NCBI GenBank assembly: GCA_017308345.1
Contig: JAFKFE010000362.1
Location: forward strand, 1 to 7,585
Length of the DNA: 7,585 nt
Direction: 5' to 3'
Source of the DNA: Alphaproteobacteria bacterium
Lineage (GTDB): Bacteria; Pseudomonadota; Alphaproteobacteria; Rhizobiales; Rhizobiaceae
Below are positions 6,990 through 7,585 of this stretch, one piece after another. Both the position numbers and the translations under genes were made by a program. Under the pieces are notes generated by a model. That model had not been told where the DNA came from. It was given only the letters and a program-made list of their open reading frames with translations, and did no database searches. The number at the start of each line of letters is the position of its first letter. Position 1 is the first letter of the stretch.

Positions 6990-7355
6990 ATGCCGATCAC
7001 TGACATCATTTCGCTCCCCGGTGAACGTCCGGGGTCGTCCTACTTGCGAATCATTATCCGAAGCCAAATCTACAGCGAAGCCTTCCCAACCCTTGTCGAC
7101 CTACACCGTTACTTCATGAAAAATCCTGGAGCACTACAAGGAGAAACTCTTCCTCCTACAGTGCGTCAGACGAATCTCCTTGAATTATTCGGAAAGGAAA
7201 ACAAGCACAGCCTGATCGCCGTATTGGATGATCGGAGGAGGCCCATGTACTATTTGGTTGGTGGTCCGAGTTCTCATCTGTATGCGATTTTTGAAGATGG
7301 CAGTGAGGCTATTGATTTTGCTCGGATTCAAGCTGCTGAATACGATCAAGCGTAA
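6990..7355 (+). CDS. Small hypothetical protein, 121 aa, AT-rich orphan beside the methyltransferase
   Basis: I do not recognise a family. Of two in-frame starts (6978 and 6990), I prefer 6990, because GGAAG lies five bases before it; 6978 would add MEDR. The protein shows no signal peptide and no membrane segment. It has a helical middle (LVDLHRYFMKNPG) and a hydrophobic, strand-like C-terminal half (SLIAVLDDRRRPMYYLVGG, then LYAIFEDGSEAIDFAR), so it looks like a small folded alpha/beta cytoplasmic protein. GC content is about 47% by direct count of four lines, against about 65-70% in the methyltransferase, which points to a separate origin. It lies 130 bases after the methyltransferase on the same strand. 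A regulator, inhibitor or toxin-like partner is possible but has no direct support. Confidence 0.6.
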   Translation: MPITDIISLPGERPGSSYLRIIIRSQIYSEAFPTLVDLHRYFMKNPGALQGETLPPTVRQTNLLELFGKENKHSLIAVLDDRRRPMYYLVGGPSSHLYAIFEDGSEAIDFARIQAAEYDQA

Positions 7356-7585
7356 CGAAAATCGGGGCTACAGGCTTAATCCGTGGCCACTCAACGTTCG
7401 CGGGATGCGCCGGATCCAATAGCGATCCCGGGCCTCTCTCTGCCTCCTCGTCGATCGCGACGATCACGCGCATCAGCAGTTTTGCGAAACCGCGCAAGGT
7501 TTCGATATCGGCATGCTCGGCCAACTCCATGCCGATGCCCTTGAGATGTGCCCTCATGGTAAAGTAGTCGCCGCGGCTCTCGCAA
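7309..7585 (-). CDS. Unrecognised gene, C-terminal part (5' end beyond the window)
   Basis: A minus-strand frame enters from the right edge and ends at a TAG at 7309-7311. It is open through the edge (residues ESRGDYFT precede the first visible ATG at 7557), so the true start may lie outside. The visible part has helical, amphipathic sequence (LRGFAKLLMRVIVAIDEEAERG) and then a proline-rich tail (DPAHPANVEWPRIKP). I recognise no family. Its last 47 bases overlap the end of the convergent small orphan, and GC rises again to about 60% here. It may be resident DNA whose original C-terminus was replaced at the element's right boundary. The competing frame at 7391-7585 also stays open, so the coding assignment is moderate. 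Confidence 0.45.
   Translation of the reverse strand, partial: CESRGDYFTMRAHLKGIGMELAEHADIETLRGFAKLLMRVIVAIDEEAERGPGSLLDPAHPANVEWPRIKPVAPIFVTLDRIQQLESEQNQ

Noticed and set aside
5627..7355. Full restriction-modification system with a Vsr or endonuclease gene
   Set aside because: No Vsr-like or PD-(D/E)xK nuclease motif was seen in either plus-strand gene; a nuclease could still lie outside the window.
1..7585. tRNA gene as integration site, or a CRISPR array
   Set aside because: I saw no cloverleaf-like or tRNA 3'-end sequence at the edges and no regularly spaced repeat series beyond the two-copy 24-bp repeat.

Overview
The window is GC-rich (about 60-70% in most samples I counted) and compact, with long uninterrupted reading frames. 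This suggests a high-GC proteobacterium, perhaps an alphaproteobacterium, but nothing in the sequence fixes the taxon. Its centre is the recombination module of a mobile element. A candidate cargo module lies on one side of it, and probable resident DNA lies at both edges.

Left two thirds, minus strand, read right to left: a tyrosine recombinase of about 486 aa (3815-5275), then a 1140 aa tyrosine recombinase with a long N-terminal region, a cysteine cluster and a coiled-coil tail (355-3777), then a third frame (358 to the left edge) that overlaps the second by the four bases ATGA. The layout of two different tyrosine recombinases plus a small third protein is that of TnpA/TnpB/TnpC of Tn554-like elements and of the 'gamma-mobile-trio' (GmtY/GmtZ/GmtX) islands that carry phage-defence cargo. 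Both recombinases keep the Arg, His-x-x-Arg, His and Tyr catalytic residues. The third frame is unusual: after about 55-60 residues of charged helical sequence it runs, without a stop, into an AhpD/carboxymuconolactone-decarboxylase-like domain with an intact E-x11-C-x2-C-x3-H motif, and it leaves the window open. The junction may be the left edge of the element.

Middle (5276-5626): a gene-free divergent control region. On the minus strand it holds a good sigma70-like promoter for the recombinase operon, whose -10 box lies inside a perfect palindrome. Its long leader contains a 24-bp-period direct repeat and several TTACG/CGTAA motifs, candidates for recombinase binding or attachment sites.

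Right part, plus strand: a complete C5-cytosine DNA methyltransferase (5627-6859) with all main catalytic motifs and a C-terminal extension of about 80 residues. It is followed by a small, much more AT-rich orphan gene (6990-7355) of unknown function. No partner endonuclease or Vsr gene is visible. At the right edge a minus-strand gene of unknown function enters from outside the window and ends at 7309, overlapping the tail of the small orphan, which suggests that the other element boundary is nearby.

Working model (inference): a trio-type integrative element moved a methyltransferase-plus-orphan cargo into this genome. Insertion beside the carboxymuconolactone-decarboxylase-like gene could have created the translational fusion at the left end.
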